Assembly: GCF_002573715.1 (NCBI RefSeq) | Contig: NZ_PDHM01000017.1 | Span: 545,499 to 609,498 of the forward strand | Length of the DNA stretch: 64,000 nt | Direction of reading: 5' to 3' | Origin: Paenibacillus sp. EZ-K15 | GTDB lineage: Bacteria; Bacillota; Bacilli; Paenibacillales; Paenibacillaceae | In this document: positions 33,569 through 43,031 of the stretch, in pieces | Position numbering within the stretch: position 1 is the first letter of the stretch | Layout: every line of letters begins with the position of its first letter | Program-made: the position numbers and the translations under genes | The notes under the pieces: model-generated | Database searches by the model: none | What the model was told of the DNA's origin: nothing | The model's input: the letters and a program-made list of their open reading frames with translations, nothing else

Positions 33569-34429
33569 ATGATCTTCCAGTTCACGGCGCCGCCGTTGCC
33601 CCACTATATGATTTGTGGAGAAGATACCTATCAGGTAGGAGACAAACATCCGGATCGCTATAACATTGGGGTCTTTGATCTGATTCTGGTGACAAAAGGG
33701 GCGTTATTTCTGGAGGAGAACGGAGTTGCTTACAGGGTAAAGACCGGCTGCCACCTGATTTTAAGACCCGATGCCGCGCACCGTACGTATCTGCCCTGTC
33801 AGGAGGAGACCCACTTTTATTGGCTGCATTTTCAGACGTTCGGTCGTTGGATTGAAACGGAGGAACTGACCCTTTTTGCCTTATCGCAAACCGATCAGCC
33901 TATTGTACAGATCGAGAGTTTCTCTTTTTATATACCCAAGTATGGAGAGCTACCTTCGATAGAGCAGGCGAGACTCCTGATAGAGCAATTGCAGAACCTT
34001 CAGCCATCGTCTTCTTCCGCGGCACGCTGGAAGCAGCAGCAGCTGCTGCATGAGCTGCTCCTGCTGTTTCAAGCCGAAGAGGACGGAATCCAGCATCAGA
34101 ATCCTCAATATGCCATAGCTGAACGAACCGCCAACTATTTGAGACAACATTACAAAGAACCGGTTAGCTATCAGAGATTATCCGATGCCATGCACTTCCA
34201 CCAGAACTATCTGTCGATCTGCATGAAAAAAACGTTCGGCTGCACGCCCCTGGAATTTCTAACACGGCATCGGATCGAACAAGCCAAGCGATTATTGATC
34301 CACACCAACGATCCGATCGGACGCATTGCCGAAGAATCCGGATTCGGTTCTTTTCCGTATTTCATTCGCTGCTTTATTCGTCATACAGGCTTCAAACCCA
34401 AATCCTTTAGGCAGAAATACCGTTCCTAA
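33569..34429 (+). CDS. AraC family transcriptional regulator
   Basis: 286 residues. The N-terminal cupin-like sensor (about residues 15-130: CHLILRPDAAHRTYLP, THFYWLHFQTFG) is followed by a C-terminal double HTH with MHFHQNYLSICMKKTFGCTP and the second helix IGRIAEESGFGSFPYFIR. The GGAGGAGG ribosome site is close to ATG 33569. Divergent from GH127, so a local activator is likely. Confidence 0.92.
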   Translation: MIFQFTAPPLPHYMICGEDTYQVGDKHPDRYNIGVFDLILVTKGALFLEENGVAYRVKTGCHLILRPDAAHRTYLPCQEETHFYWLHFQTFGRWIETEELTLFALSQTDQPIVQIESFSFYIPKYGELPSIEQARLLIEQLQNLQPSSSSAARWKQQQLLHELLLLFQAEEDGIQHQNPQYAIAERTANYLRQHYKEPVSYQRLSDAMHFHQNYLSICMKKTFGCTPLEFLTRHRIEQAKRLLIHTNDPIGRIAEESGFGSFPYFIRCFIRHTGFKPKSFRQKYRS

Positions 34430-34455
34430 CAGAGCGTTCACAACACCTCGGATGC

Positions 34456-35250
34456 TTAGAATACGCTTCGTACCAAGCCCCCGTCGATTCGAAGCGCTGA
34501 ACCGTTAATCGCCGAGGATTTGGGACTGCTGAGATACGCAACAAAATCCGCAATCTCCTCCGGTCGGATCAATCGCTGAATGATGGAAGTCGGCCGATTC
34601 TCCTTCATAAACCGCTGCTCGGCTTCTTCGATCGAAAGATCCTCATCTGGATATAGCGTATTCAGCATCGTTTCAACGCCTTCCGTAAGCGTGGATCCGG
34701 GCATGACGGTATTCACCGTTACGCGGGTTCCTGTCGTCAGCTCGGCCAAGCTCCGGGAAAGGGACAATTGCATCGTCTTGGTTGCGCTGTAATGTGCCAT
34801 CTCCTGGGACGGCATGACGGCTGCTTCACTCGCGATAAAAATAATTCGACCTTCATTGCGATTGATCATGTTCTTCAAATAGTGCCGGGTTAACCGAACT
34901 CCGCTCATGATATTGGTCTCGAAGAACCTGAACCACTCCGCATCAGGGATATCGAAAAATTCAGCAGGCTCAAAGATCCCTAAATTATTGATCAAAATAT
35001 CAACGACCGGAGCAGCTTCCCTGACCTGATGACAGCCCTCCTCCGTTCCAAGATCTGCCACGACAAAACGAAGCTCGGCATCCGGATGCACAGCGTGAAT
35101 GTCATGAATCGTCTGTTTTACTTTTTCCTCATGTCTTCCATTTATAATGACGGACGCTCCCTCGGCTGCAAGCGACATGGCAATCGCTTTGCCAATGCCG
35201 GATGTCGAACCCGTTACCAATGCGACTTTTCCCTTCAGATCCAAATTCAT
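34456..35250 (-). CDS. SDR family oxidoreductase
   Basis: 264 residues of a classical SDR: TGSTSGIGK glycine motif (about residues 14-22), INNLGI in place of NNAG, catalytic Ser in IASEAA, and YSATK (Y and K four apart). Ends SSAINGSALRIDGG. Separate unit from the aldo/keto reductase, but close to it and to an MFS pump and HxlR regulator. Substrate unknown. Confidence 0.9.
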   Translation of the reverse strand: MNLDLKGKVALVTGSTSGIGKAIAMSLAAEGASVIINGRHEEKVKQTIHDIHAVHPDAELRFVVADLGTEEGCHQVREAAPVVDILINNLGIFEPAEFFDIPDAEWFRFFETNIMSGVRLTRHYLKNMINRNEGRIIFIASEAAVMPSQEMAHYSATKTMQLSLSRSLAELTTGTRVTVNTVMPGSTLTEGVETMLNTLYPDEDLSIEEAEQRFMKENRPTSIIQRLIRPEEIADFVAYLSSPKSSAINGSALRIDGGLVRSVF

Positions 35251-35368
35251 TATGCTCTCTCCTTCCGTTATGTAGGAATGGACCCTCCTGATTCCCGTCG
35301 TTACCGTCCGAGGTCCAGGAGAGTCACAATATTTATTACACCACTATCCTTGCGTAAACGCAGATTTC

Positions 35369-36214
35369 TTAGAAATCAAAATTGTCCGGATCCGGTCCCA
35401 CTCTGTGATTTTGATTCAAGCTGTCGATGCGCTGCATCTCTTCATCGGACAATTCAAAATCAAAGATTGCCGCATTCTCGGCAATCCGATGTTCTTTGGT
35501 CGATTTCGGAATCGTGACAACGCCGTTTTGTAAATCCCAACGAAGAATGATCTGAGCGATGGATTTATGATGTTTCTCTGCAATGTGCTGAAGATCCTCT
35601 TGATCCAGCAGCTGTCCTTGCATTAATGGAGACCATGCTTCAAGCTGAATTCCATTCGTACGGCAGAACGCCTGCAGTTCTTTTTGCGTTAGTCTTGGAT
35701 GATATTCGACCTGGTTGACCATCGGTTTAATTTCCGTTTCCTTCATTAACTTCTCCAGATGATGGATTTGGAAATTACTCATGCCAATGGATTTCACGCG
35801 TCCTTCCTTGTACAACGTTTCTAACGCCTTCCACGCATCTATATATTTCCCTTCAACTGGCCAGTGTATAAGGTACAGATCCAAATATTCCAGACCCAGC
35901 TTCCGCAGACTTTCATCGTAAGCCTTCAAAGTCGATTCATAACCGAGATCGGCATTCCATACTTTAGATGTGACAAACAGATCTTCCCGCTTGATACCGG
36001 CAGCTTCCAAACCCTCGCGAATACCTTGTCCAACGCCTTCTTCATTGCCGTATATGGCGGCAGTGTCAATGCTCCGATATCCATGCTGGATGGCCGTGCG
36101 TACGGCATTCACCAACTCCGGTCCTTCTTCTACCTTAAATACGCCTAGTCCAAACCAAGGCATGTTGACGCCATTATATAAAGTGGTTGTATCTTGTAAG
36201 TGTTTTGCTGTCAT
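35369..36214 (-). CDS. Aldo/keto reductase (AKR5-type, 2,5-didehydrogluconate reductase-like)
   Basis: 281 residues, a (beta/alpha)8 NADPH-dependent carbonyl reductase. The catalytic tetrad is visible: Asp and Tyr in SIDTAAIYGNEEGVG, Lys in FVTSKVWN, His in YLIHWPV. The C-terminus IDSLNQNHRVGPDPDNFDF binds the cofactor. It probably detoxifies aldehydes and related carbonyls. Together with the nearby SDR, MFS and HxlR genes it looks like an electrophile-response group, which is inference. Confidence 0.9.
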   Translation of the reverse strand: MTAKHLQDTTTLYNGVNMPWFGLGVFKVEEGPELVNAVRTAIQHGYRSIDTAAIYGNEEGVGQGIREGLEAAGIKREDLFVTSKVWNADLGYESTLKAYDESLRKLGLEYLDLYLIHWPVEGKYIDAWKALETLYKEGRVKSIGMSNFQIHHLEKLMKETEIKPMVNQVEYHPRLTQKELQAFCRTNGIQLEAWSPLMQGQLLDQEDLQHIAEKHHKSIAQIILRWDLQNGVVTIPKSTKEHRIAENAAIFDFELSDEEMQRIDSLNQNHRVGPDPDNFDF

Positions 36215-36323
36215 GTTGATAAACCTCCGTTTTTAATTATGAATAAGTTAAACCTATATTGCAGTATCTCCGATAATACGCTTAGACATCACCTCCCTTC
36301 ATAAAATTATCATTTAGGCTAAT

Positions 36324-37529
36324 TTAGGCTGCTTGCTTACTCGGCTTCTCCGTTTCCTTCCGTTCCAGCTTCAAGCTCCATCCGGTGAGAACCACCGCGC
36401 CGAGTACCATCAGCGCTCCGATCCAAGCCGTATGAATCAGGCCCATGGAATTCGTGATCAAGCCGCCCAGAAAAGCTCCGATGGCGATGCCAGCATTAAA
36501 TGCGGCAATGTTCAGCGCGGAAGCCATATTCACAGCTCCCGGTGCAAACCGCTCAGCCAGCATTACGACATAAACCTGTAGTCCCGGCACATTCATGAAA
36601 GCCAAAAATCCCATGAGAATAATCGTGATCAGTCCCGCCACTTGAAACGGTGCGGTAAACGTAAGCGTGAACAGCACCAGCGCTTGCGCGATGAACATAT
36701 AGAATAGTGCTCGAAGCGGGTTACGATTGGCTGCCTTCCCCCCGATCACATTACCGACCGCAATGGCAATCCCGTATACAAGCAGGATGACGGCCATCGT
36801 ATTTTCCTTGAAGCCTGTTATATCCTGCAGCAATGGGGATAAATAAGTGAAGACCACGAAGGTCCCGCCATAACCGAGAGCCGTAATCAGGAGCATAAGC
36901 AGCAGTCTTCCATTCGTCAGCAATTTAGCTTGGTCACGGAATGAAGTTCGTTCTCCCTTAGGCAAGTCCGAAGGGACCAGGATACTGTTCGCGATCAGCG
37001 CAACAATACCGACCACAACAATCGCGACAAAAGCAAGTCTCCAGCCCCACTGTTGACCTATAAACGTACCAAGCGGAACGCCGGTAACCGTGGCTATCGT
37101 CAGCCCCGTAAACATAATGGAGATCGCGGATGCCCTGCGGTTCTCAGGCACCACGCTTGCGGCAATGATCGAGCCGATCGACATAAATACGCCATGCGAA
37201 AAGGCCGAAAGCACGCGTGCTGCAAGCAGGATACCAATGGAAGCTGCGCCCGCTGCCAAGCTGTTGCCAATAATAAAAATGATCATAATCCAGAGCAGCA
37301 AAGTCTTCCTAGACATCCTTGATGTCAGCGACGTAAGGATCGGCGCACCGAAGGTAACGCCAAGCGCATACATTGAAACGGTTAATCCGGCGGTCGTCAC
37401 GGATATATTCATATCCTCCGCAATCAACGGCAGCAGCCCTACGCTGATAAATTCCGTTGTTCCGATGGCGAAGGCACTGACGGCAAGTGCCAGCAGCGCC
37501 AGCAAACTTCTTTTCTTATCTATCATCAT
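36324..37529 (-). CDS. MFS transporter (DHA1, drug/sugar efflux type)
   Basis: 401 residues with 12 predicted transmembrane helices. DHA1 signatures: GTTEFISVGLLP in helix 1, GAPILTSLTSRMSRK after helix 2, and RVLSAFSHGVF in helix 4. Similar to AraJ/YdhP-type exporters. It is divergent from hxlR, with the GGTAC operator array between them, so it is probably controlled by HxlR. Substrate unknown. Confidence 0.9.
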   Translation of the reverse strand: MMIDKKRSLLALLALAVSAFAIGTTEFISVGLLPLIAEDMNISVTTAGLTVSMYALGVTFGAPILTSLTSRMSRKTLLLWIMIIFIIGNSLAAGAASIGILLAARVLSAFSHGVFMSIGSIIAASVVPENRRASAISIMFTGLTIATVTGVPLGTFIGQQWGWRLAFVAIVVVGIVALIANSILVPSDLPKGERTSFRDQAKLLTNGRLLLMLLITALGYGGTFVVFTYLSPLLQDITGFKENTMAVILLVYGIAIAVGNVIGGKAANRNPLRALFYMFIAQALVLFTLTFTAPFQVAGLITIILMGFLAFMNVPGLQVYVVMLAERFAPGAVNMASALNIAAFNAGIAIGAFLGGLITNSMGLIHTAWIGALMVLGAVVLTGWSLKLERKETEKPSKQAA

Positions 37530-37664
37530 GGTGTTGATATTTCCCCCTATCCTATTCTCTTGCTTGTATATTGTAAAAATATTGAGTATGGTGTAATCCA
37601 GCTGGCAAATGCTATTATGATCTATATCGTTTTTTGTGTGAAGAACGTACTTTTTTGTAATGTA

Positions 37665-37699
37665 GGTACCTGACAGTACCCTAGGTACTTTTTAGTACC
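37665..37699. promoter_or_regulatory. GGTACC repeat array, likely HxlR operator
   Basis: GGTACC (37665-37670), GTACC (37676-37680) and the inverted repeat GGTACT-TTTT-AGTACC (37684-37699) lie just before the hxlR ATG (37722), in the region shared with the divergent MFS gene. A further GTAC sits at 37647-37650. Confidence 0.55.
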
Positions 37700-37721
37700 T
37701 TTCAAGAATAGGAGGCTCCAT

Positions 37722-38126
37722 ATGCAAACGAAGAAATACAACATCGCCGTCGAAGCAACATTGGAAGTGATCGGGGGCAAGTGGAAATGCGTGATCCTCT
37801 GCCATCTGACCCATGGACGTAAACGAACCAACGAGCTGAAGCGTCTCATGCCGAATATTACGCAAAAAATGCTGACGCAGCAGCTGCGGGAGCTCGAGGA
37901 CGATGGCGTGATCAATCGCATTATTCATAATCAAGTGCCGCCCAAAGTGGAGTATGAGTTGAGTGATTACGGCATAAGTTTAAGCGGAATTCTGGATATG
38001 CTCTGTGCATGGGGCGAAAAACATATCACGAAAGTATACGGGGACAAATTCAGCGTGCTTGAGGACAGTATCCTGAATGATAAACTGAAAGTCTCGGACG
38101 AGCCCACAACCACAGATGCACGCTAG
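37722..38126 (+). CDS. HxlR family winged-helix regulator
   Basis: 134 residues. HxlR signature near the start: EVIGGKWKCVILCHL, then RTNELKRLMPNITQKMLTQQLRELEDDGVI. Cys 25 and Cys 29 region (KWKC...C) is notable, since several HxlR proteins (YodB, HypR) sense electrophiles or oxidants through an N-terminal Cys. AGGAGG precedes the ATG. It likely controls the divergent MFS pump. Confidence 0.93.
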   Translation: MQTKKYNIAVEATLEVIGGKWKCVILCHLTHGRKRTNELKRLMPNITQKMLTQQLRELEDDGVINRIIHNQVPPKVEYELSDYGISLSGILDMLCAWGEKHITKVYGDKFSVLEDSILNDKLKVSDEPTTTDAR

Positions 38127-38158
38127 ACCTGATTGATAAGCAATCCTGATATAACAAC

Positions 38159-38194
38159 AAGGGCAAGGTCCGTGATCAAGGACCTTGCCCTTTT
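38159..38194 (+). terminator. Rho-independent terminator after hxlR
   Basis: A 13-bp perfect stem (AAGGGCAAGGTCC with its complement) and an 8-base loop, followed by TTTT. Confidence 0.9.
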
Positions 38195-38367
38195 CATATA
38201 CACCCTCTTCTATGGCATCTTCGAAGATAGCAAATCATAAGAAATTAGACATATCATGAATGCTATACTGATCCCGGAATAAACGTTTTTCGTAAATACG
38301 AGTCAATACAGGGAACTAAAGAAATGCAGGCAACAAGGAAATTTCCGGATGGAAGGTGAACCAATCC

Positions 38368-38997
38368 ATGTCTCAAGTTATTGCTGAAATGTCGATGTCA
38401 TTGGACGGATATATTACAGGTCCGAATCATAGCGCACGGCTGCCCCTAGGCAAGGGAGGTGAACGACTGCACGAATGGATCTATGAGCTCACGAGCGGGC
38501 GCGAACTGCATGGCCTGGCCGGGGGCGAGTTTAATCAGGACGCGGAGTTGATCGCCGAATCCAATCGCAGAACCGGCGCTGTCATCCTCGGCCGTACGAT
38601 GTTCGATCATGGCCATCCATTTTGGGGAGATACCCCTCCTTTTCATATGCCGGTGTTTATACTGACTCATGAAGCTCGCCCCGCAGAAATCAAGAATGGC
38701 GGCACGACTTATACCTTCGTTACGGATGGAATCGAACGCGCATTGGAACATGCCAAAGCTGCGGCGGGGAGTAAAGACGTTAAAATTGCCGGAGGCGCCA
38801 ACGTGATACAGCAATATATCGGAGCAGGTCTGCTGGATGAACTCCTGATCACGCTGGTACCGATCCTCCTCGGCAACGGTCAGAAATTGTTCGAACATAT
38901 CCACTCGCCGAATATCGAATTTGTTCGGACCGCTGTCATCGAATCTCCGAATGTCACGCATCTGAGATTCCGACTGTTCCATCACACGAACGCATAA
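38368..38997 (+). CDS. Dihydrofolate reductase family (RibD C-terminal-like) protein
   Basis: 209 residues of the YwjB/YyaP type. The DHFR-like fold is marked by MSLDGYITGP at the start, VILGRTMFD, and GGANVIQQYIGAGLLDELLITLVPILLG. These proteins bind NADPH; their substrates are mostly unknown. An in-frame GTG at 38356 exists, but AAGGTGA lies eight bases before ATG 38368, which I choose. Monocistronic. Confidence 0.88.
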   Translation: MSQVIAEMSMSLDGYITGPNHSARLPLGKGGERLHEWIYELTSGRELHGLAGGEFNQDAELIAESNRRTGAVILGRTMFDHGHPFWGDTPPFHMPVFILTHEARPAEIKNGGTTYTFVTDGIERALEHAKAAAGSKDVKIAGGANVIQQYIGAGLLDELLITLVPILLGNGQKLFEHIHSPNIEFVRTAVIESPNVTHLRFRLFHHTNA

Positions 38998-39043
38998 TAG
39001 CGGCCCGCATTCCTAGCACTGAACTAATGTTCATGAGAACACA

Positions 39044-39077
39044 AATGGCAGACCGCTCTTGTTCAGGGTCTGCCATT
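39044..39077. terminator. Bidirectional terminator between convergent genes
   Basis: AATGGCAGACC pairs with GGTCTGCCATT between the DHFR-family gene and the siderophore operon. Confidence 0.75.
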
Positions 39078-39156
39078 GCATTACAGAATAAAAATGCAAA
39101 CAAAAACAAATTCATGCCGTCCATCACTATCCGTGCGGTATCACCGAGCTCGCTGG

Positions 39157-40155
39157 TTATTTCGCGTTTTCCTTCTCTTTTTGGCTGATGATCATTTCCG
39201 TCACTTCCTCCGCCTGAGCTAGGACAGCAATCGGATCAAACGGCCAAAATCGTTTGGCATCGAGATAAAACACGCGATCCTGCTTCACCGCTTCAATCGA
39301 AGTCCACACCTTGTCCTTCTTATCCATCTCGGCGCCGTTAGACTCATCAAAGAAGATATAATCGCCTGCATAATCTTTGAGCACTTCCATGGAAACCTCT
39401 TTGTAAGTCACGTTGGCATCAATCAATTCTTTTTGGATCGTTGCCGGAGGGGTAAGCTTGAGCTCCTTGTAGATCGCCAAGCCTCCTCGATAAATGCCAT
39501 CTCCGTAGAGATAGAAGGTTTTGCCGAATGCGCCAAAGATCGAGAACGTCTCTCCCTCTTCCAACACACCGTTCACTTTTGTGCGCAGCGCATCTATTTT
39601 TTCATCGAAACCGGCGAGCCATTCTTTTGCTTCTGTTTCTTTGCCCAGTATAGCACCGAGTCCCTCCACTTCTTCGTGTACGCCTCGATAGGTTTCATAA
39701 GGGAGAATGACCGTCGGTGCGATTTTGGACAATTTCTCGTATAATTCCGGGTCCGAGTTAGCGCTGATAATCAGGTCGGGGTTCAATTCCACAATCTTTT
39801 CCGGAGCGCTTTCCCCCGTGTTCTCTATGCCCTCAATCATGTCTTGTATATGGACGTTCTCGAGATCCGTCGCTGTCGCGCCGACCGGCTTTTCTCCGAG
39901 CAGCAGCAGAGTTGGCAGGTAGGCATCAACTACAATTCGCTCGGGAGTGGCCGGAATTTCGATCTCTCCGTTAATCGTAGCCACCTTTCTTATCGCAGGG
40001 GCTGGGGCTTCTGTCTTGGGGGTGTCCGTGCTCGCAGCTGTTTCACCGGCAGAGACGCCATTATTCACGGTATTCCCATTCCCGCTGCATGCCGAAATAA
40101 AGATCGAACATATAACGAGCGCGGAGAGCATGATGCGTAATTTAGACTTGAACAT
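39157..40155 (-). CDS. Iron-siderophore ABC transporter substrate-binding lipoprotein
   Basis: 332 residues. Lipobox ISAC within a signal peptide, then a Thr/Ala-rich linker and a FecB/FhuD-like periplasmic-binding domain (PERIVVDAYLPTLLLLGEKPVG, DLIISANSDPE). It is the last gene of the operon with two FecCD permeases and an ABC exporter. A Fur box controls the operon. Siderophore type unknown. Confidence 0.92.
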   Translation of the reverse strand: MFKSKLRIMLSALVICSIFISACSGNGNTVNNGVSAGETAASTDTPKTEAPAPAIRKVATINGEIEIPATPERIVVDAYLPTLLLLGEKPVGATATDLENVHIQDMIEGIENTGESAPEKIVELNPDLIISANSDPELYEKLSKIAPTVILPYETYRGVHEEVEGLGAILGKETEAKEWLAGFDEKIDALRTKVNGVLEEGETFSIFGAFGKTFYLYGDGIYRGGLAIYKELKLTPPATIQKELIDANVTYKEVSMEVLKDYAGDYIFFDESNGAEMDKKDKVWTSIEAVKQDRVFYLDAKRFWPFDPIAVLAQAEEVTEMIISQKEKENAK

Positions 40156-40188
40156 GTTGATATCCTCCCAAAAAAATGATAGCTGGAT

Positions 40189-41904
40189 TTAAGCCCCGAA
40201 TTGGGCTCGATGTAATCGGCTGTATATGCCATGCGCTGCGAGCAGATCTTCATGGATACCTTGTTCGGCGATACCTTTGTCTGCAACAACCACAATGCGG
40301 TCTGCATTCTTGATCGTTGCAAGCCGGTGTGCAATCACCAGGGTCGTACGTCCCTCCGACAGTTCGGCCAGCGCCTGCTGAATCGCTGCTTCGGTCTCCG
40401 CATCCAATGCAGACGTCGCTTCGTCCAGAATAAGAATCGGCGGATTCTTGAGGAACATCCGGGCTATCGACAGGCGCTGCTTCTGTCCGCCGGACAGCTT
40501 AACGCCTCTCTCGCCAATTAAGGTATCCAGCCCATCCGGAAGTGAAGCGACCAACTCCTCAAGCTGGGCACGGCTCACAGCTTTCATAATGTCGCTATCT
40601 GCAGCATCCAGTCGGCCATAGGCAATGTTTTCGCGAATGCTGCCGTCAAACAGGAATACATCCTGCTGCACGATGCCAATATGGGAACGAAGGGATTGCA
40701 GCGTCATATCTCGGATATCGATCCCGTCAATCGTAATTCGTCCGGCGTCTGTATCATAGAAACGCGGCAGCAATGAACATAACGTTGTTTTGCCCGCTCC
40801 GGACGGCCCCACAAGCGCAACGGTTTCACCGGCTCGAATGGACAAATTGACATCCTGCAGCACTTGATCTTTGTTCTCGTACCCGAAGGATACCCCGTGA
40901 AAGGCAATGTCTCCCCGCAGATCGTGAACCGGCTTCGCATTAGGCGTATCCGCAACGTCCGGTTCGCTCTCAAGCAGCTCCAAATAACGCTTAAAGCCGG
41001 CGATTCCCTTCGGATACATCTCAATGACCGCATTAATCTGTTTAATCGGGCCGAGGAAGACGTTGGACAGCATGACAAAAGCGATAAATTCCCCGTTGGT
41101 CATCCGGCCTTCGATCACGAACCAAGTACCGCATACCAAAACGAACAGGGAGATGAATTTCATCAGGATAAAGCTAATCGAAGAGTTCCACGCCATAATG
41201 CGGTAGGCAATCAGCTTTGTCACGCGGAAACGATTGTTGTTCTCGGCGAAACGAGCCATTTCATGCTCCTCATTCGAGAAGGCTTGAACCACGCGGATAC
41301 CACTGACGTTGTTCTCCACCCGTGCGTTGTAATCGGCAATATCGGAGAACATGAGCTTGAACGCAGCCGACATTTTTCCGCTGAAATACAGCGATAAATA
41401 GACCATCAATGGAACAATCACAAACGTCATCACCGCAAGCTCCCAATTAATCCCGAGCATGATGCCCAAGGCTCCGGCAAGCGTCATGACGGCAATGAAC
41501 AGATCTTCCGGACCGTGGTGGGCAATTTCCCCGATATCCATCAGGTCATTCGTCATCCGCGAGACTAGATGTCCCGTCTTGTTATTGTCAAAAAAACGGA
41601 AGGATTGCTTCTGAACCCGATCAAACAGCTTTTTGCGCATATCGGTCTCAATGTTGATGCCAAGTTTATGCCCCCAATAGGTGACCACGTAATGCAAGAA
41701 GGAACTGACAACATAAATGCCGAGAAGACCCAAACAAGCGTATAAGATCCACTTCCAGTTACCACTCGGCAGCAAGTCGTCAATCACGCGATTGACAGCA
41801 ACCGGGAATATCAATTCAAGTAAAGCCGCAAAGATAGCGCAGCAAAAATCCAGGATGAACAGCCTTTTATAAGGCTTGTAATAGGAAAAAAATCGACGCA
41901 GCAT
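40189..41904 (-). CDS. ABC transporter, fused membrane and ATPase domains (exporter fold)
   Basis: 571 residues from ATG 41904, which AAGGAGGT precedes by five bases. Six-helix type IV exporter domain (FFSYYKPYKRLFILDFCCAIFA...), then an ATPase domain with Walker A GPSGAGKTT, the signature LSGGQKQR and Walker B ILILDEATSALD. It is a half-size homodimer of the BmrA/Sav1866 class. It is embedded between iron-siderophore permeases and the binding protein, so it may export a siderophore or use the uptake route unusually; neither is proven. Confidence 0.92.
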   Translation of the reverse strand: MLRRFFSYYKPYKRLFILDFCCAIFAALLELIFPVAVNRVIDDLLPSGNWKWILYACLGLLGIYVVSSFLHYVVTYWGHKLGINIETDMRKKLFDRVQKQSFRFFDNNKTGHLVSRMTNDLMDIGEIAHHGPEDLFIAVMTLAGALGIMLGINWELAVMTFVIVPLMVYLSLYFSGKMSAAFKLMFSDIADYNARVENNVSGIRVVQAFSNEEHEMARFAENNNRFRVTKLIAYRIMAWNSSISFILMKFISLFVLVCGTWFVIEGRMTNGEFIAFVMLSNVFLGPIKQINAVIEMYPKGIAGFKRYLELLESEPDVADTPNAKPVHDLRGDIAFHGVSFGYENKDQVLQDVNLSIRAGETVALVGPSGAGKTTLCSLLPRFYDTDAGRITIDGIDIRDMTLQSLRSHIGIVQQDVFLFDGSIRENIAYGRLDAADSDIMKAVSRAQLEELVASLPDGLDTLIGERGVKLSGGQKQRLSIARMFLKNPPILILDEATSALDAETEAAIQQALAELSEGRTTLVIAHRLATIKNADRIVVVADKGIAEQGIHEDLLAAHGIYSRLHRAQFGA

Positions 41905-41996
41905 AAGGACCTCCTTGATCCGTAATTCCATTATAGAAATGAGCAAGTCCTTCCCTTTAATAAAAGCGTGTATTAAGGTCTTACAATCTTCCCCTT

Positions 41997-43031
41997 TTAA
42001 CCTCTCGACCTGGATAACAGGTACAAGAAATAGGGAGCACCAATCACCGCAACCACGATCCCCGTCGGAATCTCTGAAGGTTGTATGATCCAGCGTCCAA
42101 GGGTGTCGGCTGTGATGACCAGCAATGCACCGACCAGCGCCGTTACCGGCAGCAGCATCTGATGCTTTGCACCGACCAAGCGTCTGGACAGGTGGGGCGC
42201 AATTAGTCCGACAAATCCAATTCCACCGCTTACCGCAACGCAGGAGGCTGCCAAGCCAACCGCCGCTGCCAGCAGCTTCAGTTGCTCCCTTGTGACGGAA
42301 GCACCGAGTCCGGTTGCCATCGATTCTCCAAGATTGAGCACGTTCATCACCTGCGCTTTATACATGACGAAGGGCAGAAGCACAAGGATCCATGGGAGCA
42401 ATGCCAATACAAACTTCCAGCTTGAACCCCAAATGCTGCCTGCTAGCCAAGTGGCAACAAACTGGTATTTTTCAGGACTCAAACGCAGCGTTAGCACGAT
42501 CATAGCCGCACTAATGCCAGCCGCAACGGCAATCCCTGTTAACAGCAGCCCCGTCGGCTTAAAGCCCTGATTCTTCTTATAGGCCAGCACGCATATTAAT
42601 GCAGCGGTTAAGCTTGCCCCAATCAGTGCAAGCACCGGCAGCAGATAGACTGGGGCCGCCGTCGTACTCGGGAAAAATGAAATGAACAGCATCACCATCA
42701 AGCCTGCTCCTGCATTAATCCCCAAGATTCCGGGATCAGCCAGCTCATTACGGGAGATTCCCTGCATCACACATCCGGATATCGCTAACCCGGCCCCAAT
42801 AAGCAGCGAGATGACGATCCGCGGCAAGCGGAATTCGAACAGCACCAGCTCCTGCTTATCCGTCCCGCTGCCAAACAGTGTTTTGATGACCTCAAGCGGC
42901 GATAAACGAATGACTCCCGTGTTCATACTGATTAGAAATACCAAAACGATCAGTGCAGCCAGCACAGACAGGGTTATGATTTTGCGCTTCCTGTCTTTTC
43001 GCCCATGCATGGTGTTTGTGATGGTCTCCAT
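41997..43031 (-). CDS. FecCD-type siderophore ABC permease (second)
   Basis: 344 residues with about ten transmembrane segments, FecCD family. The characteristic GxxxxxxGxxMQGxxRNxLADPxxLGI segment is VMQGISRNELADPGILGINAGA. It starts at ATG 43031, which overlaps the TAA of the first permease by one base (TAATG); an upstream in-frame start in that gene is not used. It forms the heterodimeric channel with 43031-44089. Confidence 0.93.
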   Translation of the reverse strand: METITNTMHGRKDRKRKIITLSVLAALIVLVFLISMNTGVIRLSPLEVIKTLFGSGTDKQELVLFEFRLPRIVISLLIGAGLAISGCVMQGISRNELADPGILGINAGAGLMVMLFISFFPSTTAAPVYLLPVLALIGASLTAALICVLAYKKNQGFKPTGLLLTGIAVAAGISAAMIVLTLRLSPEKYQFVATWLAGSIWGSSWKFVLALLPWILVLLPFVMYKAQVMNVLNLGESMATGLGASVTREQLKLLAAAVGLAASCVAVSGGIGFVGLIAPHLSRRLVGAKHQMLLPVTALVGALLVITADTLGRWIIQPSEIPTGIVVAVIGAPYFLYLLSRSRG

